DNA from: JBJHDF01 sp050486405
Lineage (GTDB): Bacteria; Pseudomonadota; Gammaproteobacteria; Pseudomonadales; Cellvibrionaceae
Assembly: GCA_050486405.1 (NCBI GenBank)
Contig: JBJHDF010000014.1
Span: 41,103-105,102 of the forward strand
Length of the DNA: 64,000 bases
Reading direction: 5' to 3'
A program made the position numbers and the translations under genes. The notes under the pieces are model-generated. The model saw only the letters and a list, made by a program, of their open reading frames with translations, made no database searches and was not told the DNA's origin. Of the stretch, positions 8,666 through 17,340 are shown one piece after another (within the stretch, counting starts at the first letter, position 1; each line of letters begins with the position of its first letter).

Positions 8666-9222
8666 CACTTTGTAGTTATGGTTATCGGGATGCTCTGGAT
8701 CCGCAGTTCAAAGGGGTCTCGCTCCTGCCGGTAGACCAGTTGCACATCCCAGGGGCTCCCGGGCTGAAAACCGTCATCGGCGTACTCAATCTCGGCCCAC
8801 AATATATCAGAAAAATACACCCGGCGATGCCCGGGCCCGGCCTCGAACCGCCAGCGCGGATCCTCAGCCGGCTCCAGCAGTGACAGCGGCCAGTGACTCA
8901 ACTGCAGCGCCTGGGGCAGTTGCGGCCAGAGTGACCGGGTGGGGTGCCGCTGGCTGGCCTCCACCCGCACCTGTCCGCCAGCGTAGTGGATGATCGCCAG
9001 GCGCCGGCCGAAGCTGTCCAACAGCAACACGCGCATCTGCTCCGGGCCGGACTCCACCACCGCCTGCAGGCGATGAGTCTCGCCCCGATAGTCCAGCAGC
9101 CACTGCTGCCGGGCCTGCTGGCTCTGTTCCGGCAGTGGCGGTGTCAGCGGCGGCACGCTCTGCAGCGCGCTGCAGCCGGCGAGCAGTGCCAGTGCTGTCA
9201 ACAGTACCAGCCAGCGCTTCAC
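8665..9222 (-). CDS. DUF3261 lipoprotein of the aryl-polyene export set
   Basis: A 185-residue lipoprotein starting with GTG at 9222, overlapping the exporter stop as GTGA. The signal sequence MKRWLVLLTALALLAGC ends in lipobox LLAGC; the mature part resembles DUF3261 proteins (ApeN-like) found next to MMPL exporters and LolA-like carriers in APE clusters (LLDSFGRRLAIIHYAGGQVRVEASQ; RRVYFSDILWAEIEY). It probably sits in the outer membrane and receives the polyene lipid. The longer open frame upstream, which overlaps the exporter, is not coding for this gene. Confidence 0.75.
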   Translation of the reverse strand: MKRWLVLLTALALLAGCSALQSVPPLTPPLPEQSQQARQQWLLDYRGETHRLQAVVESGPEQMRVLLLDSFGRRLAIIHYAGGQVRVEASQRHPTRSLWPQLPQALQLSHWPLSLLEPAEDPRWRFEAGPGHRRVYFSDILWAEIEYADDGFQPGSPWDVQLVYRQERDPFELRIQSIPITITTK

Positions 9223-11573
9223 AAGGGCTCTCCCGCCGCCGGGCGCAACAGCGGCGCCAGCAGCCAGTTGCCCAGACTGCCCAGCAACAACACGCTGCCC
9301 AGCGCTGCCAGCATGGGGGTACTGCTGAACGACAGCAGGCCAAAAGCGAGACTGCTGGTGGCGGCGGAGAGCAGTATGGCCCGCAGGGTACTGTCCAGGC
9401 GACCGGACTGGTAGACAAAGATGGCGTAGTCCATGCCCAGCCCCAGCACCAGATAGCAACCCAACAGATGGAAGAGGCCAATGGGCACGCCGCTGGCGGA
9501 GAGCAGCGACAGGGTCAGGACCGTCGAGGTCAGGGGAACCAGCACCAACGTCAGGGCACCCGGGCGCCGGTAGACCAGCCACAGCAGTGCCAGCACCACC
9601 AGGTAGGCCACCGCCAGCAGCCAGGCCGCCGTGTTCTGCAGGGCAGCCAGACGCGTTGAAATGCCCGCAGTGCGATCCACCCAGAGCAGGTTGTCGTTGT
9701 CCGCCGCCAGCAATTGCAGGGCGTCGGTGTCATTGATACCGCGCAGCCCCACCATACTGGCATAACCGGCGTCGTAGCGGCCCAGCCAGAGCAACTGCTG
9801 GTCGCTGCGGGCATCATTCAGCCAGGCGTCCAGCGTCAGCGGCGGCCTGTCCGCCGCCCGCCGGTAAGCCGCGCGTGCGCGCTCCACCGCCTCGGCGGGC
9901 AGGCCGGCCCGCCGCATAAAGCGCTCCACTTCACCGTCGGGCTCGTAGAGCGGCGCCAGCAAACGCAGATGACGGGACTGAGTCTCCGGCGACGGCAACC
10001 ACTGACTCAGAGCGGTGTAGCCACTGAGTGCTCCCACGTCACGCAGTGTGTCGAGCCGCTGCAACAGACGCTCCTCGGCCGCCAGTACCTCCGCCGGGCT
10101 GTCGCCGCGCACCAGATAAAACTGGTTGGCCGCCGTGGGCTGCAGCAGTTGCATCACCCGCTGCTCCGACGCCATCAGTCCGGGAGATGGCTGGTGCAGG
10201 GCGCGCAGGTCGGCGCCGCTGCGCCACTGGCTCAGCCCGGCAAACAGCAGCAGTGCACACGCCGCCACCAGCCAGGGCCAATGCCTGCCGAGACGACCCC
10301 GGAGCCACAGCGGCGCCGACGCCACCCGGGAGACCAGCGGTACCGGCGCCGCCATGGGATCAACAAAGCGCAGGGGATAGACCACCACCACAAACAACCA
10401 GGCGCCCACCAGGCCGACCATGGCGAACACCGCCACCTGCTGCAGACCCGACAGTGACGCCTGCAGCAGACAGAGATAGCCGAGCACGGAAGTGGTAAGA
10501 CCCAGCGCCAGCGCGGGCAGAATGCGCACCAGCACGGTGCGGTCGCCGGGGCGCGTGTCCTGCAGCTTGCACAGGTAGTGGAGGGAGTAGTCGATCACCA
10601 CACCGATCAGGCTGGCGCCGAACACCAGAGTGATCAGATGCACCCGGCCAAACAGGGCGTGTACCACCGTCAGCGCCAGCAGGGCACCAAAGGCCACCGA
10701 GAGAACGCTGAACGCCAGGGGACCAAGCGCGCGAAAGGCCAGAAAGAACAGCAGCACCACACCGGTTATCGAGCCGACGGCAATCAGGGTCATTTCGGCC
10801 CTGGCCCGGGCCGACGCCTCGGCGGCGTGCCAGGCAACCCCGGACAACAGCAACCGGGGACTGCCCGTCTCCAGCGACCAGGGTAACCCGGCCACCAGAG
10901 CATTGAGCCGGTCGTGTACTTCCAGACCGAAAGTGTCGCCCGCCAGGGTGACCGGAAAGAGCACGGCGTAACCGGCCTCGTCGTGAATCAGCAGCCGGTC
11001 GCCCAGGTATTCTCCCGGCAGTTCCGGCAGAAGGCGGTGGCCCAGTTCCGCCGCCAGCGCCAGCGGATCTTCCACCGGCGACAGGGGCCGCTGGGCGGCC
11101 AGTCCAAACAGGGCGGACTCGGCCCGGCGCAGCAGTGGGCGATAGTCACCCTGCTCCAGCCAGTGGCGCTGCCCGGCATCCAGCAGGTGAAAGCGGTAGT
11201 CCAGCAACGCCGTCAGTTGATCGCGTTCTTCCTCCGGGATCTCGGGCAACAGCAGGTCGCTGTCGGCGATGACGCTTGCCAGTTGCGCTGCGGCGGCCAG
11301 CGCCTGATCGCGCTGCGGCGCCTGCACCCCCAGAATCAACCGCTGTCCGTAGGTGTCGTGCAGCCGAGCGGCTGCAGACTCCACCAGAGGATGATCGGCG
11401 CTTTCGGGAAACAGCGCCCGCAGATCCGTGTCCACCACCAGACCGCGGGAACACTGCAGCGGCAAGCCCACCAGTACCACCAGCAGCAACAGCGCCAGCA
11501 GCCCGCGAAACAGGTTCTGCCAGAAGGAGCGCGACCCGACCACGGCGACTACTCCGCCTCCACTGCCGGACAT
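9219..11573 (-). CDS. MMPL/RND-type exporter of the aryl-polyene cluster
   Basis: This 784-residue inner-membrane protein has the duplicated RND/MMPL plan: one N-terminal helix, a large periplasmic loop (residues about 35-250), a five-helix bundle, a second helix and loop (about 410-620), and a second bundle. Conserved GVVIDYSLHYL and GLGMDYAIFVYQ segments mark the two proton-relay helices. It resembles the ApeM-like transporter thought to move the aryl-polyene lipid across the envelope together with a LolA-like carrier. The start overlaps the end of the LolA-like gene by 25 bases; GTG codons just downstream are alternatives. Confidence 0.85.
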   Translation of the reverse strand: MSGSGGGVVAVVGSRSFWQNLFRGLLALLLLVVLVGLPLQCSRGLVVDTDLRALFPESADHPLVESAAARLHDTYGQRLILGVQAPQRDQALAAAAQLASVIADSDLLLPEIPEEERDQLTALLDYRFHLLDAGQRHWLEQGDYRPLLRRAESALFGLAAQRPLSPVEDPLALAAELGHRLLPELPGEYLGDRLLIHDEAGYAVLFPVTLAGDTFGLEVHDRLNALVAGLPWSLETGSPRLLLSGVAWHAAEASARARAEMTLIAVGSITGVVLLFFLAFRALGPLAFSVLSVAFGALLALTVVHALFGRVHLITLVFGASLIGVVIDYSLHYLCKLQDTRPGDRTVLVRILPALALGLTTSVLGYLCLLQASLSGLQQVAVFAMVGLVGAWLFVVVVYPLRFVDPMAAPVPLVSRVASAPLWLRGRLGRHWPWLVAACALLLFAGLSQWRSGADLRALHQPSPGLMASEQRVMQLLQPTAANQFYLVRGDSPAEVLAAEERLLQRLDTLRDVGALSGYTALSQWLPSPETQSRHLRLLAPLYEPDGEVERFMRRAGLPAEAVERARAAYRRAADRPPLTLDAWLNDARSDQQLLWLGRYDAGYASMVGLRGINDTDALQLLAADNDNLLWVDRTAGISTRLAALQNTAAWLLAVAYLVVLALLWLVYRRPGALTLVLVPLTSTVLTLSLLSASGVPIGLFHLLGCYLVLGLGMDYAIFVYQSGRLDSTLRAILLSAATSSLAFGLLSFSSTPMLAALGSVLLLGSLGNWLLAPLLRPAAGEPL

Positions 11574-12205
11574 TGCCGGGCGTCATCCTGCGCGAACCAG
11601 CGACACTGCTCCGGACCGGGTGCGTCGGCGGTGTTCACCCGGAAAAAATGCAGTTCAGTGACGTCGCCATTGGCCGCCTCCAGCGTCAGCGCGGTGATGG
11701 TGTCGTTGCCGCGGAGCAGGGCGCGACGGATCTGCCGCCGCACCTGGGACTGGCGCGGGGTCAACGCCAACTGCCAGCCGTCGTCTTCGTCGTCCGCCAT
11801 TTGCCACTGGCTGTAGAAACGGGCGTCGATCAGTTCCAGATCGGCGCTGAAAAACGCCAGCAGCGTGCGGCCGGTTTCCCGCTGAATCAGACCTTCGCGG
11901 CGCTGGTCGCGACTGCCGGTGCCGTCTTCGTCCCAGTAAATTACACCGTCCGGCGTCAGGGTCAGGGCCTGAAAAAACGGCTCCCGGGTCACCAGGTAGA
12001 GACCGCGATCCCGCCAGAAAATGAATTCGCCCGCTGAGTTGAGGGGGAAATCCAGATCCGCCAGTTGTTGCTGTTGTTCAAAGCTGCCGTAGACCACACG
12101 ATGCGCAGCCAGGCGCTCGACAATTTCCTCTGGTGTTTCGGCCCAAACCGGAAACGCGACAACGAACAGCATCATCGGGATGTACCTGCGCATCAGTTTG
12201 CTCAC
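11549..12205 (-). CDS. LolA-like outer-membrane lipoprotein carrier of the aryl-polyene cluster
   Basis: A 218-residue periplasmic protein with signal peptide (MRRYIPMMLFVVAFPVWA) followed by ETPEEIVERLAAHRVVYGSFEQQQQLADLDFPLNSAGEFIFWRDRGLYLVTREPF, the LolA-type half-barrel pattern. It is expected to shuttle the pigment lipid through the periplasm between the MMPL exporter and the outer membrane. The GTG at 12205 overlaps the thioesterase stop (GTGA); an ATG four codons later (12193) is an alternative start. Confidence 0.75.
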   Translation of the reverse strand: MSKLMRRYIPMMLFVVAFPVWAETPEEIVERLAAHRVVYGSFEQQQQLADLDFPLNSAGEFIFWRDRGLYLVTREPFFQALTLTPDGVIYWDEDGTGSRDQRREGLIQRETGRTLLAFFSADLELIDARFYSQWQMADDEDDGWQLALTPRQSQVRRQIRRALLRGNDTITALTLEAANGDVTELHFFRVNTADAPGPEQCRWFAQDDARQCPAVEAE

Positions 12206-12621
12206 GGCAGTGCACCCAGTTTGGCCAGCAGTTGTTGACGCAGCGGGTCCGGTGTTTCGAAACACATTTCGCCCTTTGTCATATCCACCGCCACCTGCAC
12301 CGTGTAGCCCTTGGTGTAACGCTCGCCGGTGGCGCTGTCGGTGATCACGTAGTCCAGCTTCAGGCGATACTCCCACTCGCGCAGACGACACTGCACCCGG
12401 ATCTGTTGGCCGAACAACAACGGCTTGATGAATTTCAATCGCGTGTCCACCACCGGCCAGGCGTAGCCGGAGTCGGCCATGGCCTGGTAGCTGTAATCCA
12501 GGGAATCGAGAAAATCGCAGCGCGCCACTTCAAAATACTTCAGGTAGTGGCCGTGCCAGACCACGCCCATGGAGTCCACGTCGTGAAACGGAATACTGAT
12601 GTCGGTCTCGGTGGTGTACAT
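12202..12621 (-). CDS. Acyl thioesterase, YbgC/4-hydroxybenzoyl-CoA thioesterase family
   Basis: A 139-residue hotdog thioesterase with the motif PFHDVDSMGVVWHGHYLKYFEVAR, in which Asp16 matches the catalytic Asp of the YbgC/4HBT family. In APE clusters such a thioesterase (ApeK-like) is thought to release or proofread ACP-bound chains. It follows the glycosyltransferase after a 157-base gap full of hairpins, and its stop is coupled to the LolA-like start. Confidence 0.8.
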   Translation of the reverse strand: MYTTETDISIPFHDVDSMGVVWHGHYLKYFEVARCDFLDSLDYSYQAMADSGYAWPVVDTRLKFIKPLLFGQQIRVQCRLREWEYRLKLDYVITDSATGERYTKGYTVQVAVDMTKGEMCFETPDPLRQQLLAKLGALP

Positions 12622-12679
12622 GGTGCCGTTTGCCCGGAAAATGAATCAAATAATAATGCGGTACACGGAAGTACCGCCG

Positions 12680-12786
12680 CCGGGCGAAGCCCGGTCGCGA
12701 GCCCTTGAAATACCAGTAATTCCACGTAATTGCGCCAGTATTTCAAGGGCGACAACTAAATAGATCAGGACGATCTATTTAGTTGT
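12680..12786. other. Three consecutive hairpins inside the aryl-polyene operon
   Basis: The gap between the glycosyltransferase and the thioesterase holds three perfect inverted repeats: CCGGGC/GCCCGG (12680-12694), a 13-bp pair (12701-12713 with 12738-12750), and a 15-bp pair with a 5-base loop (12752-12766 with 12772-12786) that includes the glycosyltransferase stop codon. None is followed by a U-run. They may be mRNA-stabilising or processing structures. Confidence 0.7.
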
Positions 12787-13528
12787 AAGGTAAAAAGCGC
12801 CGCCGCAACAGGCGCGGCAGCCGCCACAGCATGCCAAAAAACAGCCGGGTGTGCATGCGGGTGATGCGGATGTTGTCGCGCAGCATGTGAAAGTGCGATT
12901 CCATATCCTCACCGTAGCGCACCCGGGTGTCGACGTGCATCACCGGCAGGCCCTGCCAGTAGAGGCGCACCAGTATGTCGGTGTCGAAATCCATGCGCCG
13001 CCCCACACTGTGCCGCTGCAACAGGGCCAGGGTGGCGGCCAGGGGGTAGAGCCGGTAGCCGCACATGGAGTCGTGAATATTCCGGGACAGGGTGTGGATG
13101 CATACCCACATGTCGGTGAACTTTCTGCCCCGCCGCCGGCCCGGCGGCATGTCGCTGTAACTGCGCCGGCCGCTGACCACCGCCCCGGGGTGCTCGCGCA
13201 TGGCCTGCAGAAAGGCGGGCAGATCGTCCAGGTCGTGCTGACCATCGGCATCCACCTGCAGGGCGTGGCTGAAACCCGCGTCCATGGCCTCACTCAGCCC
13301 CCGGCACACTGCCACGCCCTTGCCGCTGTTTTGCGGCAGACGGATCAGGCTCACGCCTTCGAGCGCGCTCAGTTGATCCAGCACCCGGGCGCAGTCCGGT
13401 TCACTGCCATCGTCCACCAACAGTACCGGCAAGCCGGCCTGGCGCAGACTCTGCACTATGCCCGGCAACTTGCGCGCGTGGTTGTAGACGGGGATCAGGG
13501 CGCAGGGCTGCGGGGCGCTGTCATCCAT
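12779..13528 (-). CDS. Family 2 glycosyltransferase of the aryl-polyene cluster
   Basis: A 249-residue GT-A enzyme beginning with ALIPVYNHARKLPGIV and carrying VDDGS, the DAD-type motif QVDADGQHDLDDL and a later DFDTDILVRLYW region. In APE and xanthomonadin loci such an enzyme is thought to attach sugar or lipid-linked sugar to the pigment on the cytoplasmic side. The ATG at 13528 overlaps the preceding hotdog gene by eight bases; the longer frame starting at 13576 would overlap much more and lacks a ribosome site. Confidence 0.8.
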   Translation of the reverse strand: MDDSAPQPCALIPVYNHARKLPGIVQSLRQAGLPVLLVDDGSEPDCARVLDQLSALEGVSLIRLPQNSGKGVAVCRGLSEAMDAGFSHALQVDADGQHDLDDLPAFLQAMREHPGAVVSGRRSYSDMPPGRRRGRKFTDMWVCIHTLSRNIHDSMCGYRLYPLAATLALLQRHSVGRRMDFDTDILVRLYWQGLPVMHVDTRVRYGEDMESHFHMLRDNIRITRMHTRLFFGMLWRLPRLLRRRFLPYN

Positions 13529-13895
13529 AGATAAGCTGTCCGGCGGAATAGCGGTGTTGGGCGTCGCGGAAATCAAAGCTCACCACCCGGCCGTCGTTGC
13601 CGGGGCGCAGAGTGAGTTCGGCTACGATGCCCGGAAGCATGGGGCGGGTGAATTTCAGGCGATCCACACGCAGCAGGGGCGCACTCTGACCAAACCGATC
13701 GCGGCAGAAGTTGGCGGCCCAGGTCAGTTGCACCACACCGGGCACTATGGCGAGCTGGTCGAAGTGGCCGTGGAAGCAGTTGAGGTCGGCGGTGATGGCC
13801 AGGCGCCAGCGCACCTGACCGTCGAGTTCAAGGCATTCCAGCACGCTGGGGCACTGCAGCCGGGGCGACAGTTCGTCACTGGCCACGGCTATCAT
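13521..13895 (-). CDS. Hotdog 3-hydroxyacyl-ACP dehydratase-like protein
   Basis: A 124-residue single hotdog domain with DLNCFHGHFDQLAIVPGVVQLTWAANF, the FabZ/ApeI-type signature in which His and the GHFPxxPVxPGV-like segment line the active site. It probably partners with another hotdog subunit to dehydrate the polyene intermediate. The ATG follows the ACP stop directly (TGAATG). Confidence 0.75.
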   Translation of the reverse strand: MIAVASDELSPRLQCPSVLECLELDGQVRWRLAITADLNCFHGHFDQLAIVPGVVQLTWAANFCRDRFGQSAPLLRVDRLKFTRPMLPGIVAELTLRPGNDGRVVSFDFRDAQHRYSAGQLIYG

Positions 13896-14195
13896 TCACT
13901 CCCCGTTGGTGTCGGCGGGCGGAGCAGTCTTTTCCGGGCTTGTTTCGGGCCGCTGCAGCAGATCGTAGACGGCGTCCACCACGTCCTGCACGGTACGCAC
14001 CTGACGGAAATCCTCCGGTTGAATCCGGCGACCGGTGTATTCCTTGAGCTTCACTGTCAGATCCACGGCGTCAATGCTGTCGATGTCCAGATCCTCGTAG
14101 AGATTGGCGTCCGGCGTCACGGCGTCGGGCTCGATCTCGAACAGGGAGACCAGCGTCTCCTTCAGATAGGAATAGATATTATCCTTTGTGTACAT
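13896..14195 (-). CDS. Acyl carrier protein of the aryl-polyene cluster (first)
   Basis: This 99-residue ACP has the phosphopantetheine site DIDSID, Ser40, in an acidic helical frame (LYEDLDIDSIDAVDLTVKLKEYTG). It carries the growing or starter acyl group; ApeE/ApeF are the equivalents in characterised clusters, but which one this matches is uncertain. The C-terminal tail rich in Pro, Glu and Thr is longer than usual. The upstream 159-base gap has an AT-rich stretch that could contain an internal promoter. Confidence 0.85.
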   Translation of the reverse strand: MYTKDNIYSYLKETLVSLFEIEPDAVTPDANLYEDLDIDSIDAVDLTVKLKEYTGRRIQPEDFRQVRTVQDVVDAVYDLLQRPETSPEKTAPPADTNGE

Positions 14196-14354
14196 AAAAG
14201 CAGTTCACTCAAGTCGTCAGCGCCCGCCCGGGTGCGGGTGCCGGGGCGTCACCGGACAAGCCGGCGTCGCACGGTTTTCCAGTTGTTAAAATGTGTAAAA
14301 AGGCCGCCAGTTTACCAGAGCGCGGGAAGCCTTGACCAGAAGCCATCTCATAAA

Positions 14355-15161
14355 CTATTGCGCCCCCTGCCGCCCTCGGGCTTCGGCCAGCAACTGCTCG
14401 AAATAGGCCTTCAGGTCCCGGGTCAGGTGTCGGGCCGCCGTGCTCTGCATCTGCCCCTCCAGCAAGTAGTCGGCCACGGCAAAGGTAGGCAGCCCCCGCA
14501 GGGTCAGATGTCCCCGGCGCTCGGGCACCCGGTACCAGGGCTGGCCCTTGAGCAGCATGGGTGGCTCACAGGTGATCAGCACGGGAGTGAAGTCCCGGCC
14601 CGCGCTCAGGGCGATATTGGCCGGCCCGCGCTGGAAACTCAGCGGTTCGCCGGGGCGACTGCGGGTGCCCTCGGGAAAAACAATCAGTGTATCGCCGTGG
14701 GCCAGGGCGTCGACACAGCGCTGGAAGAGACGGGGGTCGTCGTTGCGGATGTAGTTGGCCGCCCGTACCGTCAGGGTGGTGAAGGGGTTGCGCCACAGGG
14801 CGCCCTTGATCACGCAGTTGGCGCCATCGCTCAGGCCAATCAGGAAGACCACATCGAGCAGGGTGGGGTGATTGGCGACGATCAACTGGTTGGGATCTCG
14901 CAGCCGCTCCACCTCGTGCAGCTCCCAGGTAATCAGCCCCAGGCCCCGCAGCAACTGTAGGTAAAACCAGAAGAGACGACTGATCAGGCGCCGGGTGAGG
15001 CGGTGTCGCACCTGGGACTGCATGGGAGTCAGGTAGAGCAGGGGGAAAACCGTCAGGGACAGAGCGAGACCACCGGCGCCGAAAATCACGAACCCGAGAC
15101 CAGTAAAGGGTATCCGCCAGGCGCGGCTGGCGGAAAGGCGCCACCACAGGTCGGTGATCAC
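14355..15161 (-). CDS. PlsC-like lysophospholipid acyltransferase
   Basis: A 268-residue membrane-associated acyltransferase with the NHx4D motif (VANHPTLLDVVF) and FPEGTRS, hallmarks of the PlsC/LPLAT family, plus two N-terminal hydrophobic segments. In APE clusters the acyltransferase (ApeD-like) is proposed to build the lipid anchor of the pigment. The GTG start overlaps the chorismatase stop (GTGA). Confidence 0.82.
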   Translation of the reverse strand: MITDLWWRLSASRAWRIPFTGLGFVIFGAGGLALSLTVFPLLYLTPMQSQVRHRLTRRLISRLFWFYLQLLRGLGLITWELHEVERLRDPNQLIVANHPTLLDVVFLIGLSDGANCVIKGALWRNPFTTLTVRAANYIRNDDPRLFQRCVDALAHGDTLIVFPEGTRSRPGEPLSFQRGPANIALSAGRDFTPVLITCEPPMLLKGQPWYRVPERRGHLTLRGLPTFAVADYLLEGQMQSTAARHLTRDLKAYFEQLLAEARGRQGAQ

Positions 15162-16141
15162 AACCCGCTGCTCCAGGTGCCCTCCACCTCCAGTAGCAGT
15201 TCCCGACGACAGATGTCCGAACGCAGATACACCGCCGGCACCGGCCCGAAGTGCGCCGCTACCGCCGCTTTCACCTCCGGCAGATCCCCGGCCCGACGCA
15301 AATAGATTTTCAGCTGTTCCGCCCGCAGCGGCGCCATCAGCCGCGCCTCTTCCGCCACATGGGCCAGCAAAGCGTCAAGATTTTCCAGGGTCACGGACAG
15401 CTGCCCCTGCAGGTCGTCCGGGTGCCGGGTTTCATGGCCCAGCACACTGGCGGTGCCGGAAACGAACAGGGTGCCCTGCCGCCCCGGGGGCTGCAACAGG
15501 CTGGCCCGGGCAAAGGAGGGGCTGCGGGGGCCGTGCTGGGGCGGGTAGTGGTAGGCGCTCATCTGCCGGGGGTTTTCAAAATGCAGGGCCGACTCTCGGG
15601 CAGCCAGGGCATAAACCAGCAGATCATCACCTTCGTGACCCAAAGCGCAGGCAGAGGGGTACTGGCAGTCTGCCAATTGCCACTGCTCAAAGGCGTTGTG
15701 GCGACCCACGCAGAACTGCCGATAGCGCTCGCCCTCGGCATCTTCACGGTTGATGTCCGCCAGATAGTTCCATATGCGCACCAGGTGGGGGTAACCCAGA
15801 TCCCGGGTCTGCTGCAGAAGACGGCTGTAGAGTTGCTCCGACAGCCGCGTCATGGACTCGTCGCTGCCCCGCAGCACCACCAACAACAGGTCGTCGGTCT
15901 GCGCCACAAAGCCCCCGTCCAGGGGCCTGTGCTGCACCGGCGACCACTGGTACAACGCCTCGACGGCCCGGTCCGGATGCAGCAGTGGCAGACCGGTGGC
16001 CAGCACCGGCGCAGGCCCGGCCTGACCGGCAAAGGTCGTCAGCGCCAGCAACCGGGGGTCACCCTGCAACTGCCGCCACCCTTCGGGCGACAACTCACTC
16101 GACGAAAAATGATACTGACAACTGAAACCCCGTGACTGCAC
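15158..16141 (-). CDS. Chorismatase (FkbO/Hyg5/XanB2 family), aromatic head-group supply
   Basis: This 327-residue protein belongs to the chorismatase family. Characteristic segments are RIWNYLADINREDAEGERYRQFCVGRHNAF and the C-terminal LFVSGTASVLGHETRHPDDLQGQLSVTLENL, which form the chorismate pocket in FkbO, Hyg5 and XanB2. XanB2 of Xanthomonas converts chorismate to 3- and 4-hydroxybenzoate for xanthomonadin and coenzyme Q, so this enzyme likely supplies the aryl starter here. The GTG at 16141 has GGAGG five bases upstream; the ATG at 16153 contains that same GGAGG and lacks its own ribosome site. It is the first gene of the reverse-strand operon. Confidence 0.88.
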   Translation of the reverse strand: MQSRGFSCQYHFSSSELSPEGWRQLQGDPRLLALTTFAGQAGPAPVLATGLPLLHPDRAVEALYQWSPVQHRPLDGGFVAQTDDLLLVVLRGSDESMTRLSEQLYSRLLQQTRDLGYPHLVRIWNYLADINREDAEGERYRQFCVGRHNAFEQWQLADCQYPSACALGHEGDDLLVYALAARESALHFENPRQMSAYHYPPQHGPRSPSFARASLLQPPGRQGTLFVSGTASVLGHETRHPDDLQGQLSVTLENLDALLAHVAEEARLMAPLRAEQLKIYLRRAGDLPEVKAAVAAHFGPVPAVYLRSDICRRELLLEVEGTWSSGL

Positions 16142-16260
16142 CGCGACCTCCATTTGGACCCGTGCGGATTATAAACATCATGATAGCGCCACGACACCGT
16201 CTTGATTAGCCCAGGCCCCTCCCGTAAAGTACGCGGGTTCAATTATCCGGGAAATCCACC
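16142..16260. promoter_or_regulatory. Divergent promoter region of the two aryl-polyene operons
   Basis: The interval separates the chorismatase (reverse) from the methyltransferase (forward), so it must hold the promoters for both halves of the pigment cluster. An AT-rich block (TTATAAACATCATGAT) lies near 16168-16183. I see no convincing operator. Confidence 0.5.
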
Positions 16261-17022
16261 ATGCCCCAGGGGGATCAGCAACAACCGCTGGCACCGCATC
16301 CAGTGCTGGAAGACTACTATACCGATGCCAGGGCCCGGCGCGAAAAAGTGGACAGCATGTTCGACTCTTCCGCCGAGCACTACGACTGGATCACCAGTGT
16401 CATGAGCTTTGGTTCCGGGCGCTGGTACCGGCGTCAGGCGCTGCTGCGCGCCGGTGTGCGCGAAGGCGACCGCCTGCTGGACGTGGGCGCCGGCACCGGC
16501 GTTGTGTCCCTGCTGGCCCAGCAGATCACCGGCGAAGAGGGTCTGGTGGTAGCGCTGGACCCCAGCCGCGGCATGCTCGGCGAGGCGGTACAGGCCGGCG
16601 TCAAGCGCGCCACTCTGGGTCTGGGCGAAGCCCTGCCCTTTGCCGACAATACCTTCGACTTTCTGACCATGGGCTATGCCCTGCGCCATGTAGCGGATTT
16701 GCGCACAGCCTTTGCCGAGTACCAGCGGGTGCTCAAGCCCGGCGGCAAACTGCTGCTGCTGGAAATCACCCGCCCCGAAAGCCGCATCGGCCGGGGCCTG
16801 CTCAAGGCCTACATGAAAGGCGTGGTGCCCAATCTGGCGCGGGTGTTTCGCCGCAGCGCCGACAGCAAGGTATTGATGCGCTACTACTGGGACACCATCG
16901 AGCAGTGCGTACCCCCCGACACCATCGTCCAGGCCCTGCAGGATACCGGTCTGGAGGACGCTCAGCGCCACCGGGTGATGGGCATTTTCAGCGAATACAG
17001 CGGCCTCAAGCCGACCCGATAA
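16261..17022 (+). CDS. UbiE-like SAM methyltransferase of the aryl-polyene cluster
   Basis: A 253-residue class I methyltransferase with SAM motif LLDVGAGTG (72-80), the UbiE-type segment KVDSMFDSSAEHYDWITSVMSFG and post-motif RVLKPGGKLLLLE. E. coli-type APEs carry a ring methyl group, and this enzyme (ApeB-like position) is the likely C- or O-methyltransferase of the aryl head. It is the first gene of the forward operon, followed after 19 bases by an ACP. Confidence 0.8.
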   Translation: MPQGDQQQPLAPHPVLEDYYTDARARREKVDSMFDSSAEHYDWITSVMSFGSGRWYRRQALLRAGVREGDRLLDVGAGTGVVSLLAQQITGEEGLVVALDPSRGMLGEAVQAGVKRATLGLGEALPFADNTFDFLTMGYALRHVADLRTAFAEYQRVLKPGGKLLLLEITRPESRIGRGLLKAYMKGVVPNLARVFRRSADSKVLMRYYWDTIEQCVPPDTIVQALQDTGLEDAQRHRVMGIFSEYSGLKPTR

Positions 17023-17041
17023 TCGACAGGTTAGCCACGCA

Positions 17042-17329
17042 ATGACCGAGCAGACCCCGCAAACCGAGCAAGAGCGCAAACTGGCCGCCATTCTGGTGGA
17101 CGCCCTGGAACTGGAAGATGTGGCCCCGGAGGAGATAGATCCCGAGGCGCCCCTGTTTGACCCCGGCAACAGCAACAGCCTGGGACTGGACTCCATCGAC
17201 GCCCTGGAGATTTCCCTGGCCATCGCCACCCACTACAAAGTCCAGCTCAAGGCCGATGACGACAACAACAAGGCCATCTTCTACAGCCTGCGCAGCCTCA
17301 GCCAGCACATCGAGACTCAGTCGACCTGA
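17042..17329 (+). CDS. Acyl carrier protein of the aryl-polyene cluster (second)
   Basis: A 95-residue ACP with phosphopantetheine site GLDSIDALEI (Ser51). Its sequence around the site (LFDPGNSNSLGLDSIDALEISLAIATHYKVQLKADDDNN) is the distinctive ApeE/ApeF type, different from the first ACP at 13896. It precedes the adenylating ligase by 11 bases and is the likely acceptor for the aryl starter. That assignment is an inference from gene order. Confidence 0.85.
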   Translation: MTEQTPQTEQERKLAAILVDALELEDVAPEEIDPEAPLFDPGNSNSLGLDSIDALEISLAIATHYKVQLKADDDNNKAIFYSLRSLSQHIETQST

Positions 17330-17340
17330 GTCACGAAGTC

